64,000 bases of DNA from Candidatus Geothrix odensensis (GCA_016714685.1 JADKCH010000009.1:1-64000), one strand, 5' to 3'; shown: positions 8,912 to 17,093, counted from the stretch's first letter. Translations and numbers: made by a program. Notes: generated by a model from the sequence alone, not told the origin.

Positions 8912-10078
8912 ATGCGCTGGCTGGCGCTCATCTGGAAGAGCCTGATGCGCTCCAAGCGGCGCACGCTCCTCATCGTGGGCAGCCTGATCCTGTCCGTGTT
9001 CACGGTGGCGGTGCTGCAGAGCCTGCTCACCACGCTGAACGCCGTCACCAACAACCCCAACTCCAGCAACCGGCTCGTGGTGCGGCACAAGAGCGGCCTC
9101 ACGCAGATGCTGCCGCGCAGCTACGAGGCCTACCTGCGCCAGCAGTCCGAGGTGGAGACCGTCTGCGCCCTCCAGTGGTTCGGCGGCTACTACCAGGATC
9201 CCCGCAACTTCTTCGCGAACTTCGCCAGCGACGAGACCACCCTGTTCCAGACCTTCCGCGAGGAATTCGGCGCCGCCGGCATCAGCGAGGCCCAGATCAA
9301 GGACTACCTCCGCGATGGTGCCGGCTGCATTGTGGGCGAGAGCCTGGCCAAGAAGAATGGCTGGAAAGTGGGGGACGTCGTGCCGCTGACGGGCACCATC
9401 TTCCCCATCAACCCGCGGCTCACCATCCGGCTCATCTACAAGAGCCCCAAGCCCTCGGATGAGAACGTCCTCCACTTCCACTACAAGGTGCTGGAGGAGG
9501 GTGTGCCCCGCATGAAGGGCCTGGTGGGCTCCTTCTGGGTGCGGACCCACCGTCCTGAGGACATCCCCCGCTTCATCGAGAGGGTGGACCGGCACTACGC
9601 GAACAGCGCCTACGAGACGCTCACGGAGACCGAGAACGCCTTCAACCTGGCCTTCGTCAAGATGCTCGGCAACATCGGCGCCATCATCCAGGGCATCACG
9701 GCCGCGGTGGTGGTGGCCATCCTCATCGTCACGGGCAACACCATGGCCACGGCCATCCGCGAGCGCACCACGGAGATCGCCGTCTTCCGGGCCATGGGCT
9801 TCTCCGCCGGCCGGGTGCTGGGGTTGCTGCTCTTTGAGGGCGTGCTGCTCGTGGGCGTGGGGGGCTGCCTGGGGGTGCTGGTGGCGAACCTCGCCGCTGG
9901 CGCAGTCCGTGCTTCCCTGGGGATGGCCATGCCCTTCTTCGCGGACTTCGCCATCCTGCCGGACACGGTCCTCGCCTGCCTGGCCGGGGCCATGGCCATC
10001 GGCCTGCTGGCCACGTTCATCCCGGCCTACGCAGCCACGCGACGGCCCATCACCGAGGGCCTGAGGGCAGTGGGATGA
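8912..10078 (+). CDS. ABC transporter permease, FtsX/MacB fold
   Basis: This 388-residue protein has one N-terminal helix (about residues 17-40), a large periplasmic domain (45-245) and three C-terminal helices (about 258-280, 305-330, 350-372). The cytosolic motif TAIRERTTEIAVFRAMGFSAGRVLGLLL is typical of MacB-type permeases. It is preceded by the ATPase gene (16-bp gap) and overlaps the second permease by ATGA. The two permeases likely form a heterodimer. Confidence 0.85.
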   Translation: MRWLALIWKSLMRSKRRTLLIVGSLILSVFTVAVLQSLLTTLNAVTNNPNSSNRLVVRHKSGLTQMLPRSYEAYLRQQSEVETVCALQWFGGYYQDPRNFFANFASDETTLFQTFREEFGAAGISEAQIKDYLRDGAGCIVGESLAKKNGWKVGDVVPLTGTIFPINPRLTIRLIYKSPKPSDENVLHFHYKVLEEGVPRMKGLVGSFWVRTHRPEDIPRFIERVDRHYANSAYETLTETENAFNLAFVKMLGNIGAIIQGITAAVVVAILIVTGNTMATAIRERTTEIAVFRAMGFSAGRVLGLLLFEGVLLVGVGGCLGVLVANLAAGAVRASLGMAMPFFADFAILPDTVLACLAGAMAIGLLATFIPAYAATRRPITEGLRAVG

Positions 10079-11304
10079 TCCTGGGACTGCTGCTGGCCGC
10101 GCCCTTCCTGGTCTACCTGGCCTGGCTCATCTGGGCCCTGGTGGCCTACCCCATCCCGCTGGGCTACAACCTGCGCTCCCTCTGGCAGCGCAAGCTGTCG
10201 AGCTTCAGCACGGCCGCGGCCATCGCCCTGGTGGTGGGCATCTTCGTGGTGGTGCTGAGCCTCGCCCAGGGACTCTCCGTGGCCTTCGTCAGCAGCGGCC
10301 GGCCGGACCAGGCCCTGGTGCTGCGACCCAATGCCCGCTTCGAGCTGAACAGCTCCATCGAGCGGGACCGCATGCGCATCCTCAAGGTCCACCCCCTGCT
10401 CAAGCGGGATGCGGAGGGCCCCATGGCCAGTGCCGAGGTGGTGGTGGTGAAGCTCTTCCCCATGGCCGACGGCACCGATACCAACGTGACGGTGCGTGGG
10501 CTGGAAGCCAGGGGCATCACCCTGCGCCCCCAGGTCCGTCTCGTGCAGGGGCGGTGGTTCCGCCCAGGCCTCAGCGAGGTGGTGGTCCCCCGGAAGATGC
10601 AGGGGCGTTTTCCCAGCCTGGAATTGGGCCGGAACCTGCGCATGGGAGGGCGCGACTGGCAGATCGTGGGGACGTTCGACGCCGGGGGCGCCAGCTACGA
10701 GAGCGAGGTCTGGTCCAACGTGAACGACGTGATGCAGGCGTTCCGGCGCGAGTCCTACTCGGCGATGCTGGCCCGACTCGAAAGCCCCGAGCGCGTCGAA
10801 GGTTTCCTGAAGGCCGTGGAAGACGACAAGCGGCTGAAGCTGGAGGTGATCCGGGAGACGGACTACTTCAAGGAACTCACCAAGGCAGGCGATCCCATCA
10901 AGATCCTGGGGAACCTCATCACCCTGATCCTCACCGGCGCGGCCATCTTCGCGGCCATGAACACCATGTACGCGGCCGTGGCCGGCCGCACCAAAGAGAT
11001 CGGCACCCTGCGGGCCCTGGGCTTCCGCCAGCGGGAGATCCTGGCCAGCTTCCAGTGGGAGAGCATCTTCCTCTGCCTCACCGGTGGCCTCCTGGGTTCG
11101 GGCCTGGCCCTCTTCGCCAACGGCATCCAGACCGGCACCACCAGCTTCGAGACCTTCAGCGACGTCAGCTTCGCCTTCACCATCACCCCTGGCCTCATGG
11201 CTCAGGGCGTGGCCTTCAGCCTGGTGATGGGGCTGCTGGGGGGATTCCTGCCGGCCTGGCGGGCCAGCCGCATCCCGTTGACGGAGGCGATGAAGGGCGG
11301 GTGA
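10075..11304 (+). CDS. ABC transporter permease, FtsX/MacB fold (second subunit)
   Basis: This 409-residue permease has an N-terminal hydrophobic segment (1-25), a second helix near residue 45, a periplasmic domain to about residue 275, and three C-terminal helices. The conserved motif is AAVAGRTKEIGTLRALGFRQREILASF. It pairs with the upstream permease. The substrate is unknown; candidates for this class are peptides, lipoproteins or macrolides. It is the last gene of the four-gene transporter unit and is followed by the regulator pair. Confidence 0.85.
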   Translation: MILGLLLAAPFLVYLAWLIWALVAYPIPLGYNLRSLWQRKLSSFSTAAAIALVVGIFVVVLSLAQGLSVAFVSSGRPDQALVLRPNARFELNSSIERDRMRILKVHPLLKRDAEGPMASAEVVVVKLFPMADGTDTNVTVRGLEARGITLRPQVRLVQGRWFRPGLSEVVVPRKMQGRFPSLELGRNLRMGGRDWQIVGTFDAGGASYESEVWSNVNDVMQAFRRESYSAMLARLESPERVEGFLKAVEDDKRLKLEVIRETDYFKELTKAGDPIKILGNLITLILTGAAIFAAMNTMYAAVAGRTKEIGTLRALGFRQREILASFQWESIFLCLTGGLLGSGLALFANGIQTGTTSFETFSDVSFAFTITPGLMAQGVAFSLVMGLLGGFLPAWRASRIPLTEAMKGG

Positions 11305-11372
11305 GGCGGCTGGCCCTGCCGCGCACTTGCACCTGCGGTGCTGCGTTTGCGGAGGCCGGCGCGATGCTCAGC

Positions 11373-11403
11373 CCGCCGGGTGCCTGGCTCCACCACCCGG
11401 CGG
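11373..11403 (+). terminator. Hairpin after the ABC permease operon
   Basis: A 10-bp perfect stem (ccgccgggtg at 11373-11382 with cacccggcgg at 11394-11403) and an 11-nt loop lie between the permease and the PadR gene. No T-tract follows, so termination by this hairpin alone is uncertain. Confidence 0.35.
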
Positions 11404-11430
11404 TCGGGAGGCGAGGAGAGGGGGGTGACC

Positions 11431-11459
11431 TTGACAACCATCGTTTTGCGAGGCAGATT
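11431..11459 (+). promoter_or_regulatory. Probable sigma-70 promoter of the PadR-HAAS pair
   Basis: TTGACA at 11431-11436, a 17-bp spacer and CAGATT at 11454-11459 lie about 35 bp ahead of the GTG start of the PadR gene. The -35 is perfect and the -10 is weak, which would suit a regulated promoter. Confidence 0.5.
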
Positions 11460-11493
11460 GAAGGTGCTTATTTCTCCTAACCCGGAGGGCCTC

Positions 11494-11820
11494 GTGGACC
11501 GTGAATTGCTGAAGGGCAGCACACCCCTGCTGCTGTTGTCGCTGCTCTGCGAGGGGCCCATGTACGGCTACCAGATCATCGAGACGGTCCGCCAGCGCAC
11601 GGGAGGCACTTATACGCTGAAAGAGGGCGCCTTGTATCCCGCGCTCCACAAGCTCGAGGCCACCGAGTTCATCGCTTCGTACTGGGAAACCCAGGAGAAC
11701 GGCCGCGAGCGGCGCTACTACGCCATCCAGCCGGCGGGCCTGGCTTTCCTGACGGCCAAGAAGAAGGAATGGAACCAGTTCGTGGACATGGTCCAGGCCT
11801 TTGTGGGGCCGCGGGCCTAG
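11494..11820 (+). CDS. PadR-family transcriptional regulator
   Basis: This is a 108-residue winged-helix repressor. The PadR core is clear: ELLKGSTPLLLLSLLCEGPMYGYQI, then EGALYPALHKLEATEFI and the wing with RRYYAIQPAG. The GTG at 11494 is preceded by ggagg at 11484-11488; longer upstream extensions are unlikely to be translated. It is followed 10 bp later by a HAAS-type membrane protein, a standard pairing in which PadR controls adjacent membrane or ABC-transporter genes. The neighbouring MacB-like operon is therefore a likely target (inference). Confidence 0.9.
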   Translation: MDRELLKGSTPLLLLSLLCEGPMYGYQIIETVRQRTGGTYTLKEGALYPALHKLEATEFIASYWETQENGRERRYYAIQPAGLAFLTAKKKEWNQFVDMVQAFVGPRA

Positions 11821-11830
11821 CGGGCAAGCC

Positions 11831-12592
11831 GTGTCCAGGGCGCTGGAAGCCTATCTCCTCCAAGTGGGTTCAGGCCTCAAGGGCCTGTCGCGGCGGCGCC
11901 GCCTGGCGGTGCTGCGCGAACTGGAAGCACACCTGCTGGACGAAGCCGAGGCCCGCGGCATCGAATCCGAATCCGCCATGGCAGCCCTGCTCTCCGAGAA
12001 GGAACATCCCAGCCTGCTGGCAGAGGAACTGGCCGCCGGTGAAGGGGAGGACGCCAACCACCGGGGGGGCACCGCCCTCGCCGCGGGCATGATCATCGGC
12101 CTCGCCACCGGGGGGCACATGTGGTTCGAGGGCTGGCGCTGGTACATCGCCCTGGCCTTCGCGGCGGCCCAGGGCCTGGCCGTGGGTGCCGGCTATTTCT
12201 GGGTGCGGCGCCACTGGCTGCGGCTGGATCCCTGGGCCCGGACCCTGGTGGCCGTGCTCATCACCGCCCTGCTGTCCATCCCCCTGGGCTTCACCACCCA
12301 CCACGGCTTCAAGCCCACCCGGCTGCTCTACGGCGCCTTCACGGGCTTCCTGCTGGAGCGCCACAGCCAGGAACGCCCCCTCTGGCAGACGCTGCTTGAA
12401 CCGGTGGTGTTCACGGCCCTCATGTTCATCCTCGAGGCCGGGGTGCTGGGGCGGATCCAGTTCCAGTGGGGGAAGGTGCCCCTGGAACTCAGCTTCAACG
12501 CCACCATCCTGCTGAGCGTGATGCTGGCCAATCGGTTGAAGCGGCTCCTGGCGGAGCGGCGCGTGCTCACCCCCCAGCAACAGCAGGGATAG
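11831..12592 (+). CDS. Membrane protein with HAAS-like N-terminus
   Basis: This 253-residue protein has an N-terminal helical region, LEAYLLQVGSGLKGLSRRRR then ELEAHLLDEAEA (residues 5-45). It resembles the HAAS/DUF1700 domain that accompanies PadR regulators. Six or so membrane helices follow. I chose GTG 11831, just after the PadR stop. The function is unknown; the family is thought to signal or act with PadR. The stop codon lies 3-5 bp before an intergenic palindromic repeat. Confidence 0.7.
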   Translation: MSRALEAYLLQVGSGLKGLSRRRRLAVLRELEAHLLDEAEARGIESESAMAALLSEKEHPSLLAEELAAGEGEDANHRGGTALAAGMIIGLATGGHMWFEGWRWYIALAFAAAQGLAVGAGYFWVRRHWLRLDPWARTLVAVLITALLSIPLGFTTHHGFKPTRLLYGAFTGFLLERHSQERPLWQTLLEPVVFTALMFILEAGVLGRIQFQWGKVPLELSFNATILLSVMLANRLKRLLAERRVLTPQQQQG

Positions 12593-12594
12593 TG

Positions 12595-12690
12595 CTCTCC
12601 GGGGGCTCCCCTCGCAACGCATGCGCTGCGAGGAGCTAAGTTCGCGCTGCGCGCATACCCCGGACCCCCGCGCCGAATTCGGCTTCGCCA
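12595..12690 (+). repeat. Post-stop intergenic palindromic repeat, copy A
   Basis: Directly after the upstream stop codon comes ctctccggggg, then a near-perfect 24-bp palindrome (cctcgcaacgca/tgcgctgcgagg at 12610-12633). The element ends with gcgcataccccggaccccc (12651-12669) and the palindrome gccgaattcggc (12672-12683). The outer parts ctccggggg and ccccggaccccc recur at 33.74 and 54.57 kb, in each case right behind a stop codon. Confidence 0.8.
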
Positions 12691-12703
12691 CACCAGGGAT
12701 CGC

Positions 12704-12773
12704 CTGACTCAGGGCATTCAGGGTGCTTCCTCGGGGAATCCCCCTTGAGTCAGAAGGGTTCGGGCGGTAGACT
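12704..12773 (+). promoter_or_regulatory. rpmE promoter with overlapping inverted repeat
   Basis: The promoter is TTGAGT at 12745-12750, a 17-bp spacer and TAGACT at 12768-12773. An imperfect inverted repeat, ctgactcaggg (12704-12714) and cccttgagtcag (12742-12753), has its right arm on the -35 box, so it could be an operator for a repressor. L31 genes are often zinc-regulated, but no specific site can be named. Confidence 0.55.
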
Positions 12774-12848
12774 GGCTGTCTTGCGTGGACAAGCCGCGTG
12801 CACAAACCCCGCTTGTGGGGGCATCCGGTCGGTCCCAGGAGGAACACC

Positions 12849-13109
12849 ATGAAAGAGAAAATGCACCCCGAGCTCCACGACGTGAAGGTTCACTGCGCCT
12901 GCGGCAACGAGTTCATGACGCGCTCCACGAAGAAGGAGCTGCGCGTGGAAATCTGCTCGAACTGCCACCCGTTCTTCACGGGCAAGCAGCGCCTGATGGA
13001 CACCGAAGGTCGGGTGGACAAGTTCAACAAGAAGTACGCCAAGAAGGTGGCCCCCGTGGCCACCGAGGCGGCTCCAGTCGAGACCGCTCCGGCCACCACC
13101 GAAGCCTAG
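12849..13109 (+). CDS. rpmE: 50S ribosomal protein L31
   Basis: This 86-residue ribosomal protein contains the L31 core: MKEKMHPELHDVKVHCACGNEF, ELRVEICSNCHPFFTGKQ and DTEGRVDKFNKKY. Cysteines in HCAC and ICSNC are the zinc ligands of the C+ (zinc-binding) form. The last 20 residues (APVATEAAPVET...) are a low-complexity tail beyond the usual length. The Shine-Dalgarno aggagg lies just upstream of the ATG. A strong terminator separates it from prfA. Confidence 0.95.
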   Translation: MKEKMHPELHDVKVHCACGNEFMTRSTKKELRVEICSNCHPFFTGKQRLMDTEGRVDKFNKKYAKKVAPVATEAAPVETAPATTEA

Positions 13110-13121
13110 CTGATTCGTTCC

Positions 13122-13155
13122 AAAGGACGGGCCGAGTGATCGGCCCGTCCTTTTT
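13122..13155 (+). terminator. Rho-independent terminator after rpmE
   Basis: A 13-bp stem (aaaggacgggccg / cggcccgtccttt) with loop agtgat is followed by a T-run at 13151-13155. Confidence 0.9.
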
Positions 13156-13178
13156 CGTTGGCGCGGAAGGGAGGGATC

Positions 13179-14252
13179 TTGCTCGATCAACTTGAAGCCG
13201 TGGAGGCCCGCTTCCAGGAAGTGGAGGCGCAGCTCCAGGATCCGGCCGTGGTGTCGGATCCCAAGCGCCTGCGCGAGCTGTCCAAGCTGCGGGCGGAGCT
13301 GGAGCCGGTGGTGCTGGCCTTCCAGACCCAGCGCAACCTGCTCAAGCAACTGGAGGAGGCCGAGTCCATCCTGGGCGACAAGTCCATGGACGCCGACCTC
13401 CGCGAGATGGCGGAGCTGGAGATCCCCGACCTGAAGAAGGCCATCGCCGAGGGTGATGCCGAGATCAAGCGGCTGCTCATCCCCAAAGATCCGGCCGACG
13501 CCAAGAACGTGATCCTCGAGGTCCGCGCGGGAACGGGCGGGGAAGAGGCGGCTCTGTTCGCCGCGGAGATCTTCCGCATGTACATCCGCTTCGCCGAGCG
13601 CCGGGGATTCAAGGTCTCCGTGCTGGACGAGAGCGATGCGGACGCCGGGGGCCTGAAGGATGCCACCGCCGAGATCCAGGGCGACGGCGCCTACAGCCTC
13701 TTCCGCTTCGAGAGCGGCGTCCACCGCGTGCAGCGGGTGCCCAAGACCGAGACCCAGGGCCGCATCCACACCTCCGCCTGCACCGTGGCGGTCATGCCCG
13801 AGGCCGAGGAAGTCGATATCGAGATCCACCAGAAGGATCTGCGCGTCGATACCTTCTGCTCCGGCGGCAAGGGTGGGCAGAGCGTGAACACCACCTATTC
13901 CGCCGTGCGCCTCACCCACCTGCCCACCAACACCGTGGTGCAGTGCCAGGACGAGCGCAGCCAGATCAAGAACATGGCCAAGGCCATGACGGTGCTGCGC
14001 AGCCGCCTGCTCCAGAAGGCCCAGGACGAGGCCGATGCGATTCATTCGGCCATGCGCAAATCCCAGGTGGGCAGCGGCGACCGCAGCGAGAAGATCCGCA
14101 CCTACAACTTCCCCCAGGGCCGTGTCACCGACCACCGGATTGGCGTCACCATCCACCAGATCGACAGCTTCATGGGTGGAGCCATCGAACCGATCATCGA
14201 GCCCCTCCGTGCGGCCTTCGAGGCGGAGCGGCTGCAGGCGCTGGAGGCCTGA
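13179..14252 (+). CDS. prfA: Peptide chain release factor 1
   Basis: RF1 recognises UAA and UAG stop codons and triggers peptide release. The 357-residue protein has the PxT recognition tripeptide as PKT (residues 188-190) in HRVQRVPKTETQGRIHTSA, and the catalytic GGQ at 232-234 in GGKGGQSVN. The length matches the family (about 360). The start is an unusual TTG at 13179, supported by gggaggga just upstream and by the canonical N-terminus (M)LDQLEAVEARF. Confidence 0.95.
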   Translation: MLDQLEAVEARFQEVEAQLQDPAVVSDPKRLRELSKLRAELEPVVLAFQTQRNLLKQLEEAESILGDKSMDADLREMAELEIPDLKKAIAEGDAEIKRLLIPKDPADAKNVILEVRAGTGGEEAALFAAEIFRMYIRFAERRGFKVSVLDESDADAGGLKDATAEIQGDGAYSLFRFESGVHRVQRVPKTETQGRIHTSACTVAVMPEAEEVDIEIHQKDLRVDTFCSGGKGGQSVNTTYSAVRLTHLPTNTVVQCQDERSQIKNMAKAMTVLRSRLLQKAQDEADAIHSAMRKSQVGSGDRSEKIRTYNFPQGRVTDHRIGVTIHQIDSFMGGAIEPIIEPLRAAFEAERLQALEA

Positions 14253-14392
14253 TCAGGCCGTAGGTACGGCCTTCGGCCGCGAGGCTGGAGACCGGAGGCA
14301 CTGCTTTCTGGTGCGGCGCTGCACGCCGCGCCAGCCTTTTGAGATTTGGCGCCGAAGTCGGCCTCAGGAATCCGTACCTCCAGACTGAGGAA
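14253..14392. other. Intergenic region with palindromes between convergent genes
   Basis: No gene is seen. A perfect 8-bp palindrome with a 2-nt loop, aggccgta-gg-tacggcct (14255-14272), follows the prfA stop, with more GC-rich inverted repeats to about 14340. The region lies between convergent genes and probably serves as a bidirectional terminator. Confidence 0.45.
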
Positions 14393-15235
14393 CTATTTCT
14401 TCAGCGTCACCCGCTCCGCCGTCGTGAGGCTGAAGGACACGGGTTTGGTGGCGGGTATGCGGATGATGGTGTCCGCGGTGCCGGCCGCGATGGCCGTGCC
14501 GGCGGCGGCGCCCAGGGCGGCCCCGCCCAGGGCGTGGTCGTTCTTGTTCTTCTTGTCCGAGAGGATGCCGATGAGGGCGCCCAGGGCCGCCCCGCCGCCG
14601 ATGTACTTGGCGTTCCGCTCCCCGCGGGCCGTGGCGACCACGACGTGCGTGTCCGTATCAATGCCCACGCCGGCGATCTCGGTGAGACGGATGCCCAGGG
14701 CCCCCTGGCCGTTGCTCAGGCGGCCAGCGGCGGCGCTCTGGGTGATGACGCCCCGGGCCGGGCTGCCGGCGCTCCAGACCAGCTTGCCGTCCTGGACCAC
14801 ATCCGAGGCCAGGGTGCCTTCCCACGCATCGCCAGCCAGGTCCTTTTCAGTGGTCAGTTCGCGGGCCAGGGCGATCTCGAGCTTGGTGCCGACGAGGACT
14901 TCCAGCACCACGGGTTTCGGGGCCTCTTTCGGGGCAGGGGCCTGGGCCAGCGTGAGGGCCTCCTGCTTCTTGATCTCGGCCCGCTTCTTGGCATCAGAGA
15001 CCTGCCGCTCAAGGGCTTTCACCTGGGACTTGGTGACCTGCTGCACGGTTTCCGCATCGTCGCCGGTGGCTTTGCCCGATTTGGCCTCAGCCAGCTGCTG
15101 TTCCAGCTGGGCGACCTTGGCTTCCGCGGCCTTGGCGGCCTCCTCGGCCTGGATGGCGGCTTCGCTCTTGGGGTTGCAGGCCAGGGTGAAGGACAGGATT
15201 GCGGCGAGGGCGATCTGGGGGAGCACGGGGCGCAT
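14393..15235 (-). CDS. Lipoprotein with coiled coil and glycine-zipper region
   Basis: This 280-residue protein starts with a lipoprotein signal (MRPVLPQIALAAILSFTLAC, lipobox cysteine at residue 20). A coiled coil follows at about residues 28-95 (alanine, glutamate, lysine and glutamine rich), then a beta-rich middle part, and near the C-terminus a double glycine/alanine zipper (IGGGAALGALIGILSD and LGGAALGAAAGTAIAAGTA). Glycine zippers insert into or associate with membranes. The function is unknown; an envelope-anchored role is inferred. It is transcribed away from the divergent hrcA operon. Confidence 0.75.
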   Translation of the reverse strand: MRPVLPQIALAAILSFTLACNPKSEAAIQAEEAAKAAEAKVAQLEQQLAEAKSGKATGDDAETVQQVTKSQVKALERQVSDAKKRAEIKKQEALTLAQAPAPKEAPKPVVLEVLVGTKLEIALARELTTEKDLAGDAWEGTLASDVVQDGKLVWSAGSPARGVITQSAAAGRLSNGQGALGIRLTEIAGVGIDTDTHVVVATARGERNAKYIGGGAALGALIGILSDKKNKNDHALGGAALGAAAGTAIAAGTADTIIRIPATKPVSFSLTTAERVTLKK

Positions 15236-15249
15236 GGGGCCTCCTCGGG

Positions 15250-15279
15250 TTGGGGTGCCGTATAGTATGGCATCCCGAC
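15250..15279 (+). promoter_or_regulatory. Candidate HrcA operator/promoter (N9-spaced inverted repeat)
   Basis: Arms ggggtgcc (15252-15259) and ggcatccc (15269-15276) flank a 9-bp spacer gtatagtat. CIRCE, the HrcA operator, is likewise two 9-bp arms separated by exactly 9 bp, but its sequence (TTAGCACTC/GAGTGCTAA) differs. The spacer holds a good -10 element TATAGT (15261-15266), about 27 bp before the hrcA ATG. Confidence 0.5.
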
Positions 15280-15292
15280 AGGGACCCTTCCC

Positions 15293-16342
15293 ATGGCCCG
15301 ACCCAACCTCAACCCCCGCGGTGAATCCGTCCTGCGCACCCTCATCGAGACCTACCTCGAGGCGGGGGAACCCGTGGGTTCACGCCTTCTGGCCAAGCGG
15401 TATCCCGAGTCCCTGTCCAGCGCCACGATCCGCAATGTGCTGTCGGATCTGGAGGACGAGTCCATGGTGGCCCAGCCGCATACCTCGGCGGGGCGGATCC
15501 CCACCGAAAGGGCCTATCGCTACTATGTCGACCGCTGGCTGAAGTCCCTGCCACCGGGACCCGATGTCGAAGGCCGCTTGTCCACCACCCTGGAGGGCCT
15601 GGACCTGGATCCCGAGGCCTGGGCCCGTCATGCCAGCCGCACGCTGGCCGAGGTCATGGGAGGGGTCTGCGTCGCGCTGCCCATGCCCCTCTCCCAGAGC
15701 CGGCTGGTGCGGCTGGAGTTCGTCCCGGTGGGCCTGAACCGCCTGGTGGCGGTCTGGGTAGGCAGCCTGGGGGAAGTCGAACACCGGCTCATGGAGAATC
15801 CCTGGCAGCATCCGGAGTCCGTCCTGACCGAACTCGGGAACTACGCCACGGCGCACTTCGCCGGTCTGACGCTGGTGGAGATGCGCTCGAAGCTGCTGGA
15901 AGCCCTGCGGGCCGGGGCCCAGGAGGGCGAGTCCCTGCGCCGCCGTCTCCAGGAACTGGCCGCCCGGTGGCCGGAGGACCCGGAAGCCGCGGACCCGCCG
16001 GTCCTGGTCTCCGGTCTCGGGCAGCTGGGCGGATTGCCTGAGTTCGAGGATGTCTCCAGGTTCCGGGATCTGGTCGCCGCCTTCGAGGAGCGTGGGCGCC
16101 TGGCCCACCTCCTCAACGCCTTCGCAGGTCGCGCCTCCGAGGACGTCCAGCTGCTGCTGGGGACCGAGAATCCCTACTTCGAGGCTTGGCCCCTGGCCAC
16201 GGCGGTACGGACCGTGGCGCTGGGCCCCGCGGGCTTCGTCACCTTCGCCCTGGTGGGCCCGCTTCGCATGGATTACGGCCGGGTCTTGGGCGGCTTGCGC
16301 TGGTGGTCCCGCCAGGTCCAGAGCCGGCGGGACCGGGCCTAA
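15293..16342 (+). CDS. hrcA: Heat-inducible transcription repressor HrcA
   Basis: HrcA represses class I heat-shock operons, with GroEL aiding its folding. The 349-residue protein has the winged-helix N-terminus (RGESVLRTLIETYLEAGEPVGSR, SSATIRNVLSDLEDE, HTSAGRIPTERAYRYYVD) and the larger C-terminal GAF-like domain ending in VGPLRMDYGRVLGGLR. It heads the operon hrcA-grpE-dnaK-dnaJ, the order expected for an autoregulated HrcA operon. Confidence 0.95.
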   Translation: MARPNLNPRGESVLRTLIETYLEAGEPVGSRLLAKRYPESLSSATIRNVLSDLEDESMVAQPHTSAGRIPTERAYRYYVDRWLKSLPPGPDVEGRLSTTLEGLDLDPEAWARHASRTLAEVMGGVCVALPMPLSQSRLVRLEFVPVGLNRLVAVWVGSLGEVEHRLMENPWQHPESVLTELGNYATAHFAGLTLVEMRSKLLEALRAGAQEGESLRRRLQELAARWPEDPEAADPPVLVSGLGQLGGLPEFEDVSRFRDLVAAFEERGRLAHLLNAFAGRASEDVQLLLGTENPYFEAWPLATAVRTVALGPAGFVTFALVGPLRMDYGRVLGGLRWWSRQVQSRRDRA

Positions 16343-16366
16343 CGGGGGCATTCCCGCCATTGCCAG

Positions 16367-16379
16367 GAGTGCTTATACT
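16367..16379 (+). promoter_or_regulatory. Possible internal grpE promoter with half CIRCE site
   Basis: GAGTGCTTA (16367-16375) matches the right arm of CIRCE (GAGTGCTAA) in 8 of 9 bases and overlaps a -10-like TATACT (16374-16379), 6 bp before the grpE ATG. The left CIRCE arm is not recognisable. If the -10 is used, the grpE message would be nearly leaderless. Confidence 0.4.
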
Positions 16380-16385
16380 TCTGCG

Positions 16386-17093
16386 ATGCCTACCGATATC
16401 CCTCATCAGCCAGATGCCAGGCCCGCTGTCCCACAGGTGGAATCCGAGGACTTGGTCGACCTCAACCTGGACGAGAGCCTGGAGGGCGATCTCCAGTCCG
16501 TGGCCGACGAGGTGGCCTCGGAGTACCGCACCCAGATGGTTCCGGAGATGGACCTGCCGGATCTGCCCCAGCCCGCCGCTGACCAGGATGCCCGCGTGGA
16601 TCTGGAATCGGCGCTGACCGAGGCCGAGCACCAGATGGAGGACATGCTGCGCCGGGAGGCGGAGCTCATGGACCAGCACCGTCGGCTGGCGGCGGATTTC
16701 AACAACTTCCGGAACCGCGCCCAGCGTGACATCTCCCTGGCCGTGGAACAGGCCGAGCGCAAGATCCTCCTGGAGATGCTTCCCGTGCTCGACAACTTCG
16801 AGCGGGGACTCGGTGCCTCGTACCAGGACGTGGAATCCTTCCGGGCCGGCGTCGAGCTCATCCGCAAGCAGTTCCTCGAATCGCTGCGCCGGCTGAATGT
16901 CGAGCAGCTACCCCTCCAGGTGGGTGAACCCTTCGATGCCCTGACCTCCGAAGCCCTGACCACCTTCAGCGATCCGAACCTTGCGGATGGCGCCGTGGCC
17001 GCCATCTACGAGCAGGGCTACAACCTCAAGGGCCAGCTCCTCCGGGCGGCCCGGGTGGTGGTGAACCGCCTTCAGGAACCTGGAAAATCCTAG
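16386..17093 (+). CDS. grpE: Nucleotide exchange factor GrpE
   Basis: GrpE releases ADP from DnaK. The 235-residue protein has a long acidic, disordered N-terminus (1-75), the dimerising coiled coil (about 78-130, with RLAADFNNFRNRAQRD) and the C-terminal beta-domain (VGEPFDALTSEAL to GYNLKGQLLRAARVVVN). The usual HEA motif region reads FDALTSEAL. No Shine-Dalgarno sits at the right distance from ATG 16386. The next gene is dnaK, 77 bp downstream. Confidence 0.9.
   Translation: MPTDIPHQPDARPAVPQVESEDLVDLNLDESLEGDLQSVADEVASEYRTQMVPEMDLPDLPQPAADQDARVDLESALTEAEHQMEDMLRREAELMDQHRRLAADFNNFRNRAQRDISLAVEQAERKILLEMLPVLDNFERGLGASYQDVESFRAGVELIRKQFLESLRRLNVEQLPLQVGEPFDALTSEALTTFSDPNLADGAVAAIYEQGYNLKGQLLRAARVVVNRLQEPGKS

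Noticed and set aside
15252..15276. Canonical CIRCE element before hrcA
   Set aside because: Spacing fits but arm sequence does not match TTAGCACTC/GAGTGCTAA, so it is reported only as a candidate operator.
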